Of a stretch of DNA of 54,343 bases, positions 16,310 through 26,172 are shown in pieces. Source of the stretch: JANLSO01 sp031362405. Its GTDB lineage: Bacteria > Actinomycetota > Thermoleophilia > Miltoncostaeales > Miltoncostaeaceae. The translations under genes were made by a program, and so were the position numbers. The number at the start of each line of letters is the position of its first letter. The first letter of the stretch is position 1. The notes below the pieces were generated by a model. It ran no database searches, was not told where the DNA came from, and saw nothing but the letters and a program-made list of their open reading frames with translations. Location of the stretch: NCBI GenBank assembly GCA_031362405.1, contig JANLSO010000107.1, positions 1-54,343 on the forward strand. The letters are read 5' to 3'.

Positions 16310-17409
16310 CGTCCACGCTCGCCCCCGCCTGCGCACTGCCGGTACCCATCGACGTTCCACGCGCCGAGCTGGAAGTACGCGCCTGGGCGGCACGCCGCGA
16401 ACTCGGTGAACGGGCGGTGATCCTCGGCCACCACTACCAAAAGGACGAGGTCATGCAGTTCGCCGACATCACCGGCGACTCGTTCCTTTTGGCTCAGCGT
16501 GGCGCGGCGGCGACCACGGCAGAGTTTCTGGTTTTCCTCGGCGTCTACTTCATGGCCGAATCGGCCGACGTACTGGCCGCCCCGCACCAGTCGGTGATCC
16601 TTCCCGACCTCGGCGCCGGCTGTCACCTGGCCGAATGCGCCGACATCTTCACGGTCCGTGACGCATGGGCGCAGATGACCGCCGCACTCCCTGGCCGTCG
16701 GGTGATCCCTCTGACCTACATGAACTCCGGCGCCGACCTGAAGGCGTTCGTCGGTGAGCACGGAGGGGCGGTATGCACCTCGGGCAACGCCGAGAAGGCC
16801 TTCCGTTGGGCGCTCTCAGAGGGCGACGCAGTGTTCTTCTTCCCCGACGAGCACCTGGGTCGAAACACCGGCTGCCGTCTCGGCTTCGCCGCCGATGAAG
16901 GCCTCGTGTGGGATCCCCGCAAGGCGCAACTCGGCGGCACCGGTCTCGACGCGCTCCAGACCACGAAGCTGATCCTCTGGAAGGGCTTCTGCAACGTCCA
17001 CACCGCCTTCAACGTGAAGCAGATCGCCGCGGCTCGCGAGGAATGGCCGGGCGTGCGGGTGATCGTGCACCCCGAGTGCCCACGGCCGGTCGTCGAAGCG
17101 GCCGATGAGGACGGCAGCACCGAGTACATCATCCGTCGCTGCGAAGAACTGCCCGCCGGTTCGTCGATCGTCATCGGTACCGATTGGAACCTCGTCAACC
17201 GTCTGCGCGATACGCATCCCGACAAGCAGATCCGGTGCCTGAAGGAAGACATCTGCCCGTGCGTGACGATGAACCGCATCGACCTGCCGAAGCTGGTGTG
17301 GTGCCTTGAATCACTCGTCGCCGGTGACGTGGTGAACGCCGTCAGGGTCGAGGACGAGATGGCACGCTGGGCACGCGTTGCGCTCGACCGCATGCTGGAA
17401 CTGGCCTGA
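16306..17409 (+). CDS. nadA: Quinolinate synthase
   Basis: Condenses iminoaspartate with dihydroxyacetone phosphate to quinolinate, using a [4Fe-4S] cluster. Family motifs are LGHHYQKDEVMQFADITGDS, AGCHLAECAD, TYMNSGADLKAFVGEHGG, VHPECPRPVV and EDICPCVTMNRI; these contain the cluster cysteines. 367 residues, the longer form of the family. ATG 16306 overlaps the nadB stop as ATGA. The product passes straight to NadC, encoded next. Confidence 0.96.
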   Translation: MTSTLAPACALPVPIDVPRAELEVRAWAARRELGERAVILGHHYQKDEVMQFADITGDSFLLAQRGAAATTAEFLVFLGVYFMAESADVLAAPHQSVILPDLGAGCHLAECADIFTVRDAWAQMTAALPGRRVIPLTYMNSGADLKAFVGEHGGAVCTSGNAEKAFRWALSEGDAVFFFPDEHLGRNTGCRLGFAADEGLVWDPRKAQLGGTGLDALQTTKLILWKGFCNVHTAFNVKQIAAAREEWPGVRVIVHPECPRPVVEAADEDGSTEYIIRRCEELPAGSSIVIGTDWNLVNRLRDTHPDKQIRCLKEDICPCVTMNRIDLPKLVWCLESLVAGDVVNAVRVEDEMARWARVALDRMLELA

Positions 17410-18260
17410 CGCCCACCGCCCCACAGGAGCGCCGCCGCGAGGGGCTGCCGCTCACCGACTTCGTGCGGGCCGCCCTGGCCGAAGACCTCGGTGATCGCGG
17501 TGACGTCACATCGCAGCTGTTCGTACCCCGGGATCTCGTCGCCACCGCGAGCCTGGTGTCACGGCAGGTCGGCGTCTTCGCCGGAAGGGCCGCCGGAGAG
17601 GAAGTGCTTCGCCAATGCGGGGTCGCGGCGACATGGCTGCGAGGTGACGGCGACGCCCTGACCCCCGGCGCACACGTCGCCGAAATCCAGGGGCCGGCCC
17701 GTGCAGTGCTCGTTGCCGAGCGGACGCTCCTGAACTTCGTCTGCCACCTATCGGGGATCGCCAGCATGACCCGGCAGTTCGTCGACGCCTGCGCACCGGC
17801 CCTCGTCCTCGATACCCGCAAGACCACCCCGGGCCTACGGCTGCTCGAAAAGGCGGCGGTTACGGCCGGTGGCGGAACGAATCACCGCATTGGCCTGTTC
17901 GATCGGGTTCTGGTCAAGGACAACCACCTTGCCCTGGCAGGAGCCGGCCTCGAGGACGCTGTCTCTCATGCACGTCAGCGGTTCCCCGACCTGTTGGTCG
18001 AGGTCGAGGCCGATGACCTCGACGGCGTCCGCCGCGCCGCCGACTGCGGCGTCGACTGGATCCTTCTCGACAACATGGATCCGGTAGATCTACGCGCTGC
18101 GGTTGCGCTCGTTGCGGGCCGCGCCACGCTCGAGGCCTCCGGCCGGATGAACCTCGAACGTGCTCGCGACGCGGCGATCTGCGGGGTCGATGCGATCAGC
18201 ATCGGCGCCCTCACTCACTCCGCCCCTACCCTCGATCTTGGGTTGGACATCGCCGCCTGA
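17406..18260 (+). CDS. nadC: Nicotinate-nucleotide pyrophosphorylase (carboxylating)
   Basis: Converts quinolinate and PRPP to nicotinate mononucleotide. Motifs are ALAEDLGDRGDVTSQLF, LNFVCHLSGIA, DTRKTTPGLRLLEKAAV, GGGTNHRIGLFDRVLVKDNH and the DWILLDNMDP phosphate-binding region. The first standard start is GTG 17463, which leaves only three residues before the conserved ALAEDLG. An in-frame CTG at 17406, overlapping the nadA stop as CTGA, gives a fuller N-terminus (LTPTAPQERRREGLPLTDFV) of normal length, 284 residues. I favour CTG given the same pattern at vapC and murC, but GTG cannot be excluded. Confidence 0.9.
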   Translation: MTPTAPQERRREGLPLTDFVRAALAEDLGDRGDVTSQLFVPRDLVATASLVSRQVGVFAGRAAGEEVLRQCGVAATWLRGDGDALTPGAHVAEIQGPARAVLVAERTLLNFVCHLSGIASMTRQFVDACAPALVLDTRKTTPGLRLLEKAAVTAGGGTNHRIGLFDRVLVKDNHLALAGAGLEDAVSHARQRFPDLLVEVEADDLDGVRRAADCGVDWILLDNMDPVDLRAAVALVAGRATLEASGRMNLERARDAAICGVDAISIGALTHSAPTLDLGLDIAA

Positions 18261-18291
18261 GCCGCCTCGAAGTGCATGTGTCCCCCCGTGC

Positions 18292-18297
18292 TACGCT
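18292..18297 (+). promoter_or_regulatory. Possible -10 box of the vapBC-like operon
   Basis: TACGCT, 7 nt upstream of the antitoxin ATG. No good -35 match; the spacing fits a leaderless start. Confidence 0.35.
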
Positions 18298-18304
18298 GGC
18301 CGCA

Positions 18305-18580
18305 ATGGACGAGATCGGCATCAGAGAACTCCGTAACCACACGAGTGGCGCAATTCGTCGTGCAATGGCTGGCGAGCGAATCATCATCACGATCGACGGC
18401 GTGCCAGCCGCACAGCTCGGGCCCCTGAACACCGGCAACCAGCCCGCGTCGGTTCCGGATCTCATTGCCGCCGGCCTGCTCAGCGCCCCGCGCTCGAGCT
18501 CACCCCCGCCCCCGCCCACACCTCGTCGGGCACCGGGTCCCTCGTCGACGCAGATCCTTCGCGAGCACCGCAGCCGCTGA
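18305..18580 (+). CDS. Phd/YefM-type antitoxin
   Basis: A 91-residue antitoxin. The N-terminus IGIRELRNHTSGAIRRAMAG is the DNA-binding Phd/YefM fold, followed by ERIIITIDGVPAAQLGPL and a proline-rich linker. The C-terminus, GPSSTQILREHRSR, is the toxin-binding tail seen in VapC-linked members. It should neutralise the PIN toxin encoded next and repress the operon. A TACGCT box 7 nt before the ATG (18292-18297) may give a leaderless transcript. The stop overlaps the toxin start as CTGA. Confidence 0.85.
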   Translation: MDEIGIRELRNHTSGAIRRAMAGERIIITIDGVPAAQLGPLNTGNQPASVPDLIAAGLLSAPRSSSPPPPPTPRRAPGPSSTQILREHRSR

Positions 18581-19008
18581 TTCTGTTCCTCGACACTTCG
18601 GCGCTTCTCAAGCGTTACCTGGACGAGGATGGCACGGCCCACGTGATCGCCGAGATGGAGCGCAACCGTGAGTGGTGCGCATCCGCCCTGGCTTTGACTG
18701 AAGCGCGGGTCACGCTCTGCCATACCGGGCTCGATACCCGCGATCTCGCCGAGGCCACTGCGGCGCTGCGGACCGACTGGGAAAGGATGCTCGTCGTCCC
18801 GGTTGACGACCTCTGCCTCGCGCGGGCCCAGGAGATCGGGTGCTCTCAGCGCGTGAGAACACTGGACGCCATCCACATCGCGGCCGCCGAACGCGTCCCC
18901 CGCCCATTTCGGTTCTTCACCTTCGACGCTCGCCAACACGCGGCGGGACGAGAGGCCGGCCTCGACGTCATACCGATCGACCCAGGAGGCGATTGGGTGA
19001 GGGCCTGA
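18577..19008 (+). CDS. vapC: VapC-family PIN-domain RNase toxin
   Basis: A PIN-domain ribonuclease that cleaves cellular RNA when free of its antitoxin. All four acidic positions are visible: FLDTSALLKRY, ALTEARV, LDAIHIAAA and FFTFDARQ. The first Asp lies upstream of every ATG, GTG or TTG in the frame, so a standard start would remove it. CTG 18577 overlaps the antitoxin stop as CTGA and gives an N-terminus of LILFLDTSALLKRY, exactly the family's usual start. ATT 18580 and CTG 18583 are less likely alternatives. 143 residues, normal length. Confidence 0.88.
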   Translation: MILFLDTSALLKRYLDEDGTAHVIAEMERNREWCASALALTEARVTLCHTGLDTRDLAEATAALRTDWERMLVVPVDDLCLARAQEIGCSQRVRTLDAIHIAAAERVPRPFRFFTFDARQHAAGREAGLDVIPIDPGGDWVRA

Positions 19009-19029
19009 CCGGTGGGCCGCGGACCGTCC

Positions 19030-19698
19030 TCAGTGCCCTTCCCCGGGCTGGACGAAACCCGACTCGTACGCCGCCACGACGGCCTGGATGCGGTCGCGCA
19101 GGCCGAGCTTGGCGAGAATGTGCGCGACGTGGGTCTTGACCGTCGCGTCGGAGACGACGAGCTGCTGGGCGATCTCCGCGTTCGCCAGCCCTCGCGCGAT
19201 GAGGCGCAACACATCGATCTCGCGTTCGGTGAGTTCGGCAAACATCGCGGCCGGGGCCGCGCCGGGTGGCGGTCGGCGCACAAAGTCCTGGATGAGGCGT
19301 CGCGTCAGGGCCGGAGCGAGCAGAGCGTCGCCCGCCGCGACCACGCGGACGGCGTTGACGAGTTCCTCACGGCGGACGTCTTTGAGCAGGAAGCCGCTCG
19401 CCCCGGCCTTCATCGCATCGTAGACGTACTCGTTGTGGTCGAACGTGGTCAGCATGAGGATGCGCGGGGCGCGTTCGCCATCGGCGGTGAGCCGGCGCGT
19501 GGCCTCCATGCCGTCGACCCCGGGCATGCGGATATCCATGAGCACGACGTCGGGCTTGAGGACTTGGGCAACCTCAATCGCCTCGGCGCCGTCGGCAGCC
19601 GCGCCGACCACCGCGATGTCCGGCTGGGCGTCGAGGATCATCCCGAAGCCGTCGCGCACAAGGGCCTGGTCGTCGGCGATGAGGACGCGGATGGTCAC
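19030..19698 (-). CDS. NarL/LuxR-family response regulator
   Basis: A 222-residue two-component regulator. The receiver domain begins VTIRVLIADDQALVRDGF, with phospho-acceptor Asp55 in VVLMDIRMPGVDG and the Lys in GFLLKDV. The C-terminal LuxR helix-turn-helix is LTEREIDVLRLIARGLANAE followed by LVVSDATVKTHVAHI. GTG 19698 overlaps the kinase stop as GTGA. It probably controls the divergent ABC exporter, as is common for kinase-regulator-MacB clusters that sense envelope stress or peptides; that is inference. Confidence 0.93.
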   Translation of the reverse strand: MTIRVLIADDQALVRDGFGMILDAQPDIAVVGAAADGAEAIEVAQVLKPDVVLMDIRMPGVDGMEATRRLTADGERAPRILMLTTFDHNEYVYDAMKAGASGFLLKDVRREELVNAVRVVAAGDALLAPALTRRLIQDFVRRPPPGAAPAAMFAELTEREIDVLRLIARGLANAEIAQQLVVSDATVKTHVAHILAKLGLRDRIQAVVAAYESGFVQPGEGH

Positions 19699-20857
19699 AA
19701 CACCCCCGTCAGGTCGAGGGGAAGCCGGGCCGACAAGAGGTAACCGCCCGCCGGTTGGGGGCCGGCCTCCAACCGGCCGCCGTAGAGCGCGACGCGCTCG
19801 CGCATTCCCACCAGGCCATGGCCACCGCCGTTCGACGACGGGTCGTGACCGCGTCCGTCGTCGCTCACCCGTAGTTCCAACTCGCGATCGTCGAAGCGCA
19901 CCAGACCTCGGCCCGCGCCGGGCCCGCATGCCGCAGCGCGTTGGTCAGGCCCTCCTGAACGATCCGATACGCGGAGAGGTCCACGCCCGGTGGAAGCGGC
20001 CGCGGGTCACCCTCAACCTTCACGGCCACCGACAGACCGGCCGCGCGTACGCTCTCGACCAGCTCATCGAGTCCGTCGAGCCCCGGCTGCGGGGCGAGCA
20101 GGGCACCGGCATCGTCGGTCTCCCGGAGGGCGCCGAGCATTCGACGCAGTTCGCCGAGGGCCGAGCGGCCCGTGTCCTGCACGGATGACAGCGGGCGGCG
20201 AGCGCGCTCCGGATCAACATCGAGCATCGCCTCGGCGGCCTCCGCCTGGACCACCATCACGCTCAGGCTGTGCGCCACCACGTCGTGCATCTCGCGGGCG
20301 ATACGCGCGCGTTCCTCGGCGACGGCGGTTCGGTCCTGACTCTCGCGCTCGCGTTCGAGCCGTTCTGCGCGCTCACTCAGCTGGGCGGTGCGGTCGGTCG
20401 ACGCGCGGTAGGCATGACCGACGAGCCACGCAAGGCCCGCCGTCGGAAAGAGCGTGAACAGATCACCCCAGTGCCCGGCGGGGTCTCGCCACACCACGAA
20501 GACGATTGCGCCCGCCACGATGGCAGCGCCCATGAGCCGTCCGCGACGGTCGGTGAAGTGATTGCCGAACTGTCCGACCGCAAACATCACGACGACGAAG
20601 GTTCCAAACAAATACGGGACCGACTGCGGCCAGATGATCGCCTGGACGATCAGGACCACGAAAACCGCGACCGGCGCCGCAACGGGCCACCGACGGCGGG
20701 CAAGCAGCGGCACACCCCAGAGGAAGGCGAAGGCGATCAGACCAGCATTCGCGCCCCGAACCCGGTCGTTGAACAGCACCTCGCCGATCCCGAAGGCCAC
20801 CATCGCGAGGATGATGGCGTCGAAGGCGTGACGCTGCATGACGAGCGGAACCCTCAT
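19695..20857 (-). CDS. Sensor histidine kinase (HisKA_3 type), one-base frameshift
   Basis: Four to six N-terminal membrane segments are followed by a coiled stretch (QLSERAERLERERESQ) and the dimerisation/phospho-acceptor box ARIAREMHDVVAHSLSVMVV. The ATPase domain begins IVQEGLTNALRHAGPARAEV. The frame is then lost at 19901-19906 and resumes one base over with VRFDDRELELRVSDDGRGHD and GGHGLVGMRERVALYGGR. One missing base, for example CC reduced to C, restores a protein of about 387 residues. As written it stops early, at TGA near 19865, without the DxGxG and G2 boxes. Either a recent mutation or a sequencing/assembly error. Confidence 0.85.
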
Positions 20858-21075
20858 TCCGGGACGGTACTCCGAGCCCGCCCGCCTCTCATCACCCGCG
20901 CAGCCGTTTCCGAATCATCCCGGAGGATGACTCCCTGCCGCTCCACGGCCGACCGAGGACCTCGAATGACCATCCCGGGGGCGTGCCCCAGATCGGAGTC
21001 ACGGGCGATGGGGTGAGGGGCGAGCGGTCATAGCGTCGTCGTCATCGCACCGACAACGGTCCAGGAGGACGTCGG
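20858..21075. other. Divergent promoter region, kinase/regulator versus ABC exporter
   Basis: 218 bp between two divergent starts. It must hold both promoters. An AGGAGGA Shine-Dalgarno sequence lies at 21062-21068 before the ATPase ATG. No clear -35/-10 pair or operator was identified. Confidence 0.5.
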
Positions 21076-21853
<778 letters not shown>

Positions 21854-21857
<4 letters not shown>

Positions 21858-24406
21858 CCTGGGTCGCCCTCAAGAGCCTCATGGAGCGCCGCACCCGCGC
21901 GGCCCTCACCGCCCTGGCTGTTGTTCTTGGCGTGGCAATGATCGCGGGCAGTCTCATCCTCACCGACACAATCGATCGAGCCTTCACGAACGTCTACAGC
22001 AGCTCCTACACCAACACCGACCTCGTGGTCCGCGGCACCCCGGTCGTGGACGGCTCCTTCGCCGGCGCACCCACTGTGCCGGCATCGCTGCTGCCGCGCA
22101 TCCGCGCCCGTCCGGGCGTCTTGGCCGCCGCGGGAACGCTCGTAGATCTCTCCGGGCCGAGCAGTGTCGCCAAGCTGCTCGATCGCGACGGAAAGGTCAT
22201 CGCGTCGAACGCCCCGACCTTCGGTTTCGGTGTCGACCCGACCCAGCCGCAGTTCAACCCTCTGACATTGGTCACGGGAACCTGGGCGAGTGGCCCCGGC
22301 CAGGTCGTCATCGACTCCAGCACCGCCGCCGCCCACGGCTACGAGGTCGGAGACCGCATCGGTGTGGTCGCGGAAGGGCCGGTACGAACGTTCCGCATAG
22401 TGGGCCTCGCCACGTTCGGTGACCTGAACTCCCTTGGCGGCGCGACCATCGCCGTCTTCGATATCCCCACCGCACGCGCGGTCCTCAACACCACCGGCTT
22501 CACTGCGATCCAGATCGCCGCACGGCCCGGCGTCTCGTCTGAGGCTCTTGCCCGCGAAGTCGACAGGATGCTGCCCGCCGCGGCACACGTCGCGACCGGC
22601 GACGAGCAGGCGGCGACCGACAAGCAGGGTGTCGCCCAGGGGATCTCGTTCATCCGCGGGTTGCTGCTTGCCTTTGGCGGCATCGCGCTCTTCGTCGGAG
22701 CGTTCGTCATCTTCAACACGCTCTCGATTACCGTCGCCCAGCGCTCGCGTGAGGTGGCAACCCTTCGCACCCTCGGGGCCTCACGGCGCCAGTTGATGCG
22801 CTCGGTGATCGCCGAGGCCGCCATCATCGGCTTCGGCGCGTCGCTGATCGGCCTCGGCCTCGGGCTCGGACTCGCCAAGGGTCTCACCGCCCTGTTGCGC
22901 GTCACCGGTCTCGATCTGCCCCAGGGCGATACCGTCTTCGCCGTACGCACGATCGTGGTCTCACTGATCGCGGGAACCGTGGTAACGCTGCTGGCGGGCG
23001 TCGTCCCCGCAATCCGCGCAATGCGCGTGCCGCCGATCTCGGCGGTCCGCGAAGGCGCGAGTCTTCCGGCCGGCAGGCTCTCGCGCCGCGCACCGGTCGT
23101 CTGCCTGATCGCCGCCGTCATCGGTGGAGCCCTCGTGGTCCGCGGACTCCTCGCCGGCGGCCTCGCTACCGGCGAACGCTTCCTCATGCTGGGCGGCGGC
23201 ACGTTCGTCCTCTTCCTCGGAATCGCCGTCGTCTCATCGCGACTCGTGCGCCCGGTTGCCGGCATCGTCGGCTGGCCGGTCGGTCGGGGCGGTGCTGCCG
23301 GTGCCCTGGCACGCGAGAATGCCGTCCGCAACCCGGCCCGCACCGCGGCCACCGCGGCCGCCCTGATGGTCGGGCTGGCGCTCGTGACCTTCGTCTCGGC
23401 ATTGGGTACCGGCCTCATCGGCACCGCACGCTCGGACGTTCGCGATCAGGTGTCCGCGTCCTACGTCGTGACCTCGGCCGACGGGTACGAGACCGTGCCC
23501 GCGGCCGCCGGGCGCACGCTTGCCGCCGCGCTGCCGGGTAGCGTCGTGTCGAGTGTGCGCGAAGACCGGGGCCGGGTAGACGGCGACGCCGTGCCGGTCA
23601 GCGGAGTCGACCCCCGCACGATCGCCCGGGCCTATCGCTTCAGGTGGACCTCTGGATCAGAACCATCTCTCGCCAACCTCGACCGCAACGGCGTCGTCGT
23701 CACCCAAAGCTTCGCGAAGGATCACGGACTGGACCTCGGCTCACGAATCCCGATCGTCAGCCCCTCCGGAAAGCGTTCGATCATGACGGTCGCCGGCGTC
23801 TACAACCCCCCGAAGCTGTCGCCGATTCTCGGATCGGCACTCATCTCCCAGCGCGCCTTCGACGCGACCTTCCCCCGCGCCAAGGACCGCTACACGTTCG
23901 TCTCGTACACGAGCGACGGGGTCGCCGGACTCGAACGAATCCTGGCCGCCTACCCCGACACAAAGGTCGCTACGACGGCCGACTACGCCGACGCCGCGAC
24001 CTCCGAACTCGCGACGATCCTCAACCTGCTCTACGTCCTGCTTGGCCTGTCGGTAATCGTCAGTATCTTCGGCATGGTCAACACGTTGGCCCTCGCGGTG
24101 CACGAGCGCACCCGCGAGATCGGGATGTTGCGCGCGGTCGGCATGACCCGCCGCCAGGTCCGCGCGATGGTCCGCGGCGAAAGCGTCATCACCGCCCTGA
24201 TCGGTGCGGCGCTGGGAATCCCGGTCGGCATCGGGATGGCCGCGATAGCGACGCAAGCACTCTCCGACTGGGGCGTGGAGTTCATCGTTCCGGGAACGCT
24301 GCTTTGGTTCGTGCTCGTGGCCATCCTGGTAGGCGTCCTCGCCGCCGTGATGCCGGCGCGCCGGGCCAGCCGGCTCGCCGTGCTGTGCGCCCTGCAGTAC
24401 GAGTAG
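21854..24406 (+). CDS. FtsX/MacB-like ABC transporter permease
   Basis: An 850-residue permease with two fused FtsX-type units. The N-terminal helix RTRAALTALAVVLGVAMIAG is followed by an extracytoplasmic MacB-type domain, then three helices with the SREVATLRTLGASRRQL motif. A second half repeats this, starting around ENAVRNPARTAATAAALMVG and ending with ERTREIGMLRAVGMTRRQVR and the MPARRASRLAVLCALQYE tail. Such two-unit permeases export peptides, lipids or drugs, or act in mechanotransmission. It is coupled to the ATPase upstream and probably controlled by the divergent two-component system. Confidence 0.93.
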
Positions 24407-24433
24407 GCGCAGGATCCGGATGCGCGAACGCGC

Positions 24434-24467
24434 ACCGGCCTGTCGGCGGCAACTCCGTCAGGCCGGT
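24434..24467. terminator. Hairpin between permease and mazF genes
   Basis: ACCGGCCTG (24434-24442) pairs perfectly with CAGGCCGGT (24459-24467). It lies in the 80-bp gap between two convergent genes and could act in both directions. No U-tract. Confidence 0.55.
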
Positions 24468-24486
24468 ACTTCGTCCGCGCTCGGTT

Positions 24487-24804
24487 TCAGAGCTCGAGAA
24501 CCGCTCGGACAGCATCCTCGACACTCTGGAGTTCGGAGAAACTGAGGTGCCCGACCTTCTCACCGAGCCGTTGCACGTCAACCGCCGCCATCTGCTCGGT
24601 CAGGACACGAGTCGGCTGGCCGTTGACCTCGATCTCGGGACGAAAACTCACCCCTCGCGCGCTGGCTGACGTCGGTGCCACCACCCAGGTCGACAAGTTC
24701 AGGAGTGAGTCGGCCTGGATCACGACGCCAAATCTCTTGCCGTGCTGTTCCCGCCCCCGGGCGTTCCGGGGTGCCGGCAACTCGTGGATATCACCCCGTT
24801 GCAC
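24487..24804 (-). CDS. mazF: MazF/PemK-family endoribonuclease toxin
   Basis: A 105-residue toxin that cuts RNA at short motifs. The N-terminal RGDIHELPAPRN, the central RFGVVIQADSLLNLSTWVVA and the LTEQMAAVDVQRLG strand match the MazF/PemK fold. It begins at GTG 24804, 14 nt inside the antitoxin gene, so the pair is translated as a unit. The family usually has RRGEIWWVDL at the start, so this is a divergent member. Its target sequence is unknown. Confidence 0.88.
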   Translation of the reverse strand: MQRGDIHELPAPRNARGREQHGKRFGVVIQADSLLNLSTWVVAPTSASARGVSFRPEIEVNGQPTRVLTEQMAAVDVQRLGEKVGHLSFSELQSVEDAVRAVLEL

Positions 24805-25036
24805 GCAGAGAATCCATGAGAGCCCTGACCTCGGCGACTTCCGCGCGATCTGCGGGGTCGGCGGCGAGCGCTTCAGCCTCCGCGGCCAATGAACTACGGC
24901 GGCGGCGCTGCGCAGCTTCGATCAGCGCGAGGCGAACCGCCCCTGACTGATCGAGCCCGCTTTCCCGCTGCAGAGCGGACAATGCCTGGGCGGATTCGTC
25001 GTCAAGACGGAAGGAGATGGGTTTCGCGGTTGCCAT
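24791..25036 (-). CDS. Ribbon-helix-helix antitoxin
   Basis: An 81-residue antitoxin partner of MazF. The N-terminus AKPISFRLDDESAQALSALQ is a MetJ/Arc-type ribbon-helix-helix DNA-binding unit, and the C-terminal Ala/Glu-rich helix (AAEAEALAADPADRAEVAEV) would bind the toxin. ATG 25036 is chosen over an upstream GTG-type start at 25057. A TACCGT box (25044-25049) lies 7 nt before the ATG, which would give a leaderless transcript. It overlaps mazF by 14 nt. Confidence 0.85.
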   Translation of the reverse strand: MATAKPISFRLDDESAQALSALQRESGLDQSGAVRLALIEAAQRRRRSSLAAEAEALAADPADRAEVAEVRALMDSLRATG

Positions 25037-25043
25037 GGGTAGA

Positions 25044-25049
25044 ACGGTA
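25044..25049 (-). promoter_or_regulatory. Possible -10 box of the mazEF-like operon
   Basis: TACCGT on the minus strand, 7 nt before the antitoxin ATG. No TTGACA-like -35 seen. Confidence 0.3.
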
Positions 25050-25069
25050 TCACGCACGTATGACGGGCC

Positions 25070-25438
25070 CTACTCCGCCAGATCCGTTCTGAGCTGTCGG
25101 GCACCCCGTAGGTAGACATGCCGCACCTTCCGGCTGGCCGGGACGTAGCAGTGCACCATCACCCGGATGCAGCGGGGCATCGAATCGGGCACCGCGATCT
25201 CGGACGCGCAGAGCAGCGGCACGTGGGAGAGGCCCATCTCACGGGCCGCGACGGCGGGGAACTCGGCGGTCAGGTCGGGCGTCGCGGTGAAGATCATCGA
25301 GACCATGTCGCTCGCCCCGATGGCGTTACGTTCCATCACCTCACGCAGCATCTCGCCGGTGCCCTCGCGCACCAGCTCCGCGGTGTCGTCGTCAACGGTG
25401 ATCGCGCCGCGGACGGCGCGCAGCACGAGGGTGTTCAC
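25070..25438 (-). CDS. aroH: Chorismate mutase, AroH type
   Basis: A 122-residue monofunctional chorismate mutase converting chorismate to prephenate. It keeps the active-site residues of the Bacillus enzyme: Arg7 in LVLRAVRGA, Cys77 and Glu80 in LLCASEIAVP, and Arg92 in CIRVMVHCY. The GTG start at 25438 overlaps the pseudouridine synthase stop as GTGA, making it the last gene of trpS-scpA-scpB-rluB-aroH. It supplies prephenate for the TyrA encoded at 11-12 kb. Confidence 0.94.
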   Translation of the reverse strand: MNTLVLRAVRGAITVDDDTAELVREGTGEMLREVMERNAIGASDMVSMIFTATPDLTAEFPAVAAREMGLSHVPLLCASEIAVPDSMPRCIRVMVHCYVPASRKVRHVYLRGARQLRTDLAE

Positions 25439-26172
25439 GTCTTCGGGGCCTCGGCCGCGCCGGAGATGTTGCGCAGACTGTTCATCTCGTCCCGCGTCAG
25501 AGGTCGCCAGTCGCCCGGGCGCATTCCCTGTACCCCGATCCCCGCGTAACGCACCCGCCGCAGTTTGCGCACCCGATGCCCAAGCGCGATACCCATGCGC
25601 TTGATCTGGCGGTTGCGCCCTTCGGTGAGCTCGATCCGCAGCCAGGTGCCCCCCGGATGAAGCCGCTCCATGATCTCCGCCTTGGCGGGCAGCGTCATGC
25701 CGTCTTCCAGCTCAACTCCGTTGCGAAAGAGACGGATCGTGTCGGCCGAAACGCGACCGTCGACCAGCGCCTCGTAGACCTTTGGGGCCTTGGCGCGCGG
25801 ATGCATCAGCTTGTTGGCAAGCTCCCCGTCGTTGGTGATCAGCAACGCCCCTGTGGTGTCGATATCGAGGCGTCCCACCGGGTAGAGCCGCACGGTGTCA
25901 GGCATCCCGTCGATCACCGTCGGCCGCCCCTCCGGATCGCTGACGGTCGAGACGACCCCCGCCTTCTTGTTGAGCACGTAGACGCGCAGCGACTCGGCGT
26001 GGACCTCGCGCCCGTCAACGGCGAGTCGATCCCCGGGGCCGACCTGCTGGCCGACCGTCGCGACGAGGTCGTTGACCGTGACCCGACCCTCCGCGACGAG
26101 GGCCTCGCAGGCACGGCGACTGGCAACGCCCGCCTGCGCGAGCGCCCGGTGGATGCGCATCGTCTCAGTCAT
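25435..26172 (-). CDS. rluB: rRNA pseudouridine synthase (RsuA/RluB family)
   Basis: Converts uridine to pseudouridine in rRNA; in this genomic setting usually 23S rRNA. An N-terminal S4 RNA-binding domain (RIHRALAQAGVASRRACEAL) is followed by the catalytic motif GRLDIDTTGALLITNDGEL with the nucleophilic Asp, and by LTEGRNRQIKRMG. ATG 26172 gives 245 residues, normal for RluB. It overlaps scpB by 8 nt, the usual scpA-scpB-rluB arrangement. Confidence 0.94.
   Translation of the reverse strand: MTETMRIHRALAQAGVASRRACEALVAEGRVTVNDLVATVGQQVGPGDRLAVDGREVHAESLRVYVLNKKAGVVSTVSDPEGRPTVIDGMPDTVRLYPVGRLDIDTTGALLITNDGELANKLMHPRAKAPKVYEALVDGRVSADTIRLFRNGVELEDGMTLPAKAEIMERLHPGGTWLRIELTEGRNRQIKRMGIALGHRVRKLRRVRYAGIGVQGMRPGDWRPLTRDEMNSLRNISGAAEAPKT

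Noticed and set aside
14666..16393. 575-codon minus-strand open frame
   Set aside because: Lies fully antisense to nadB, which is unambiguous. No protein-like motif.
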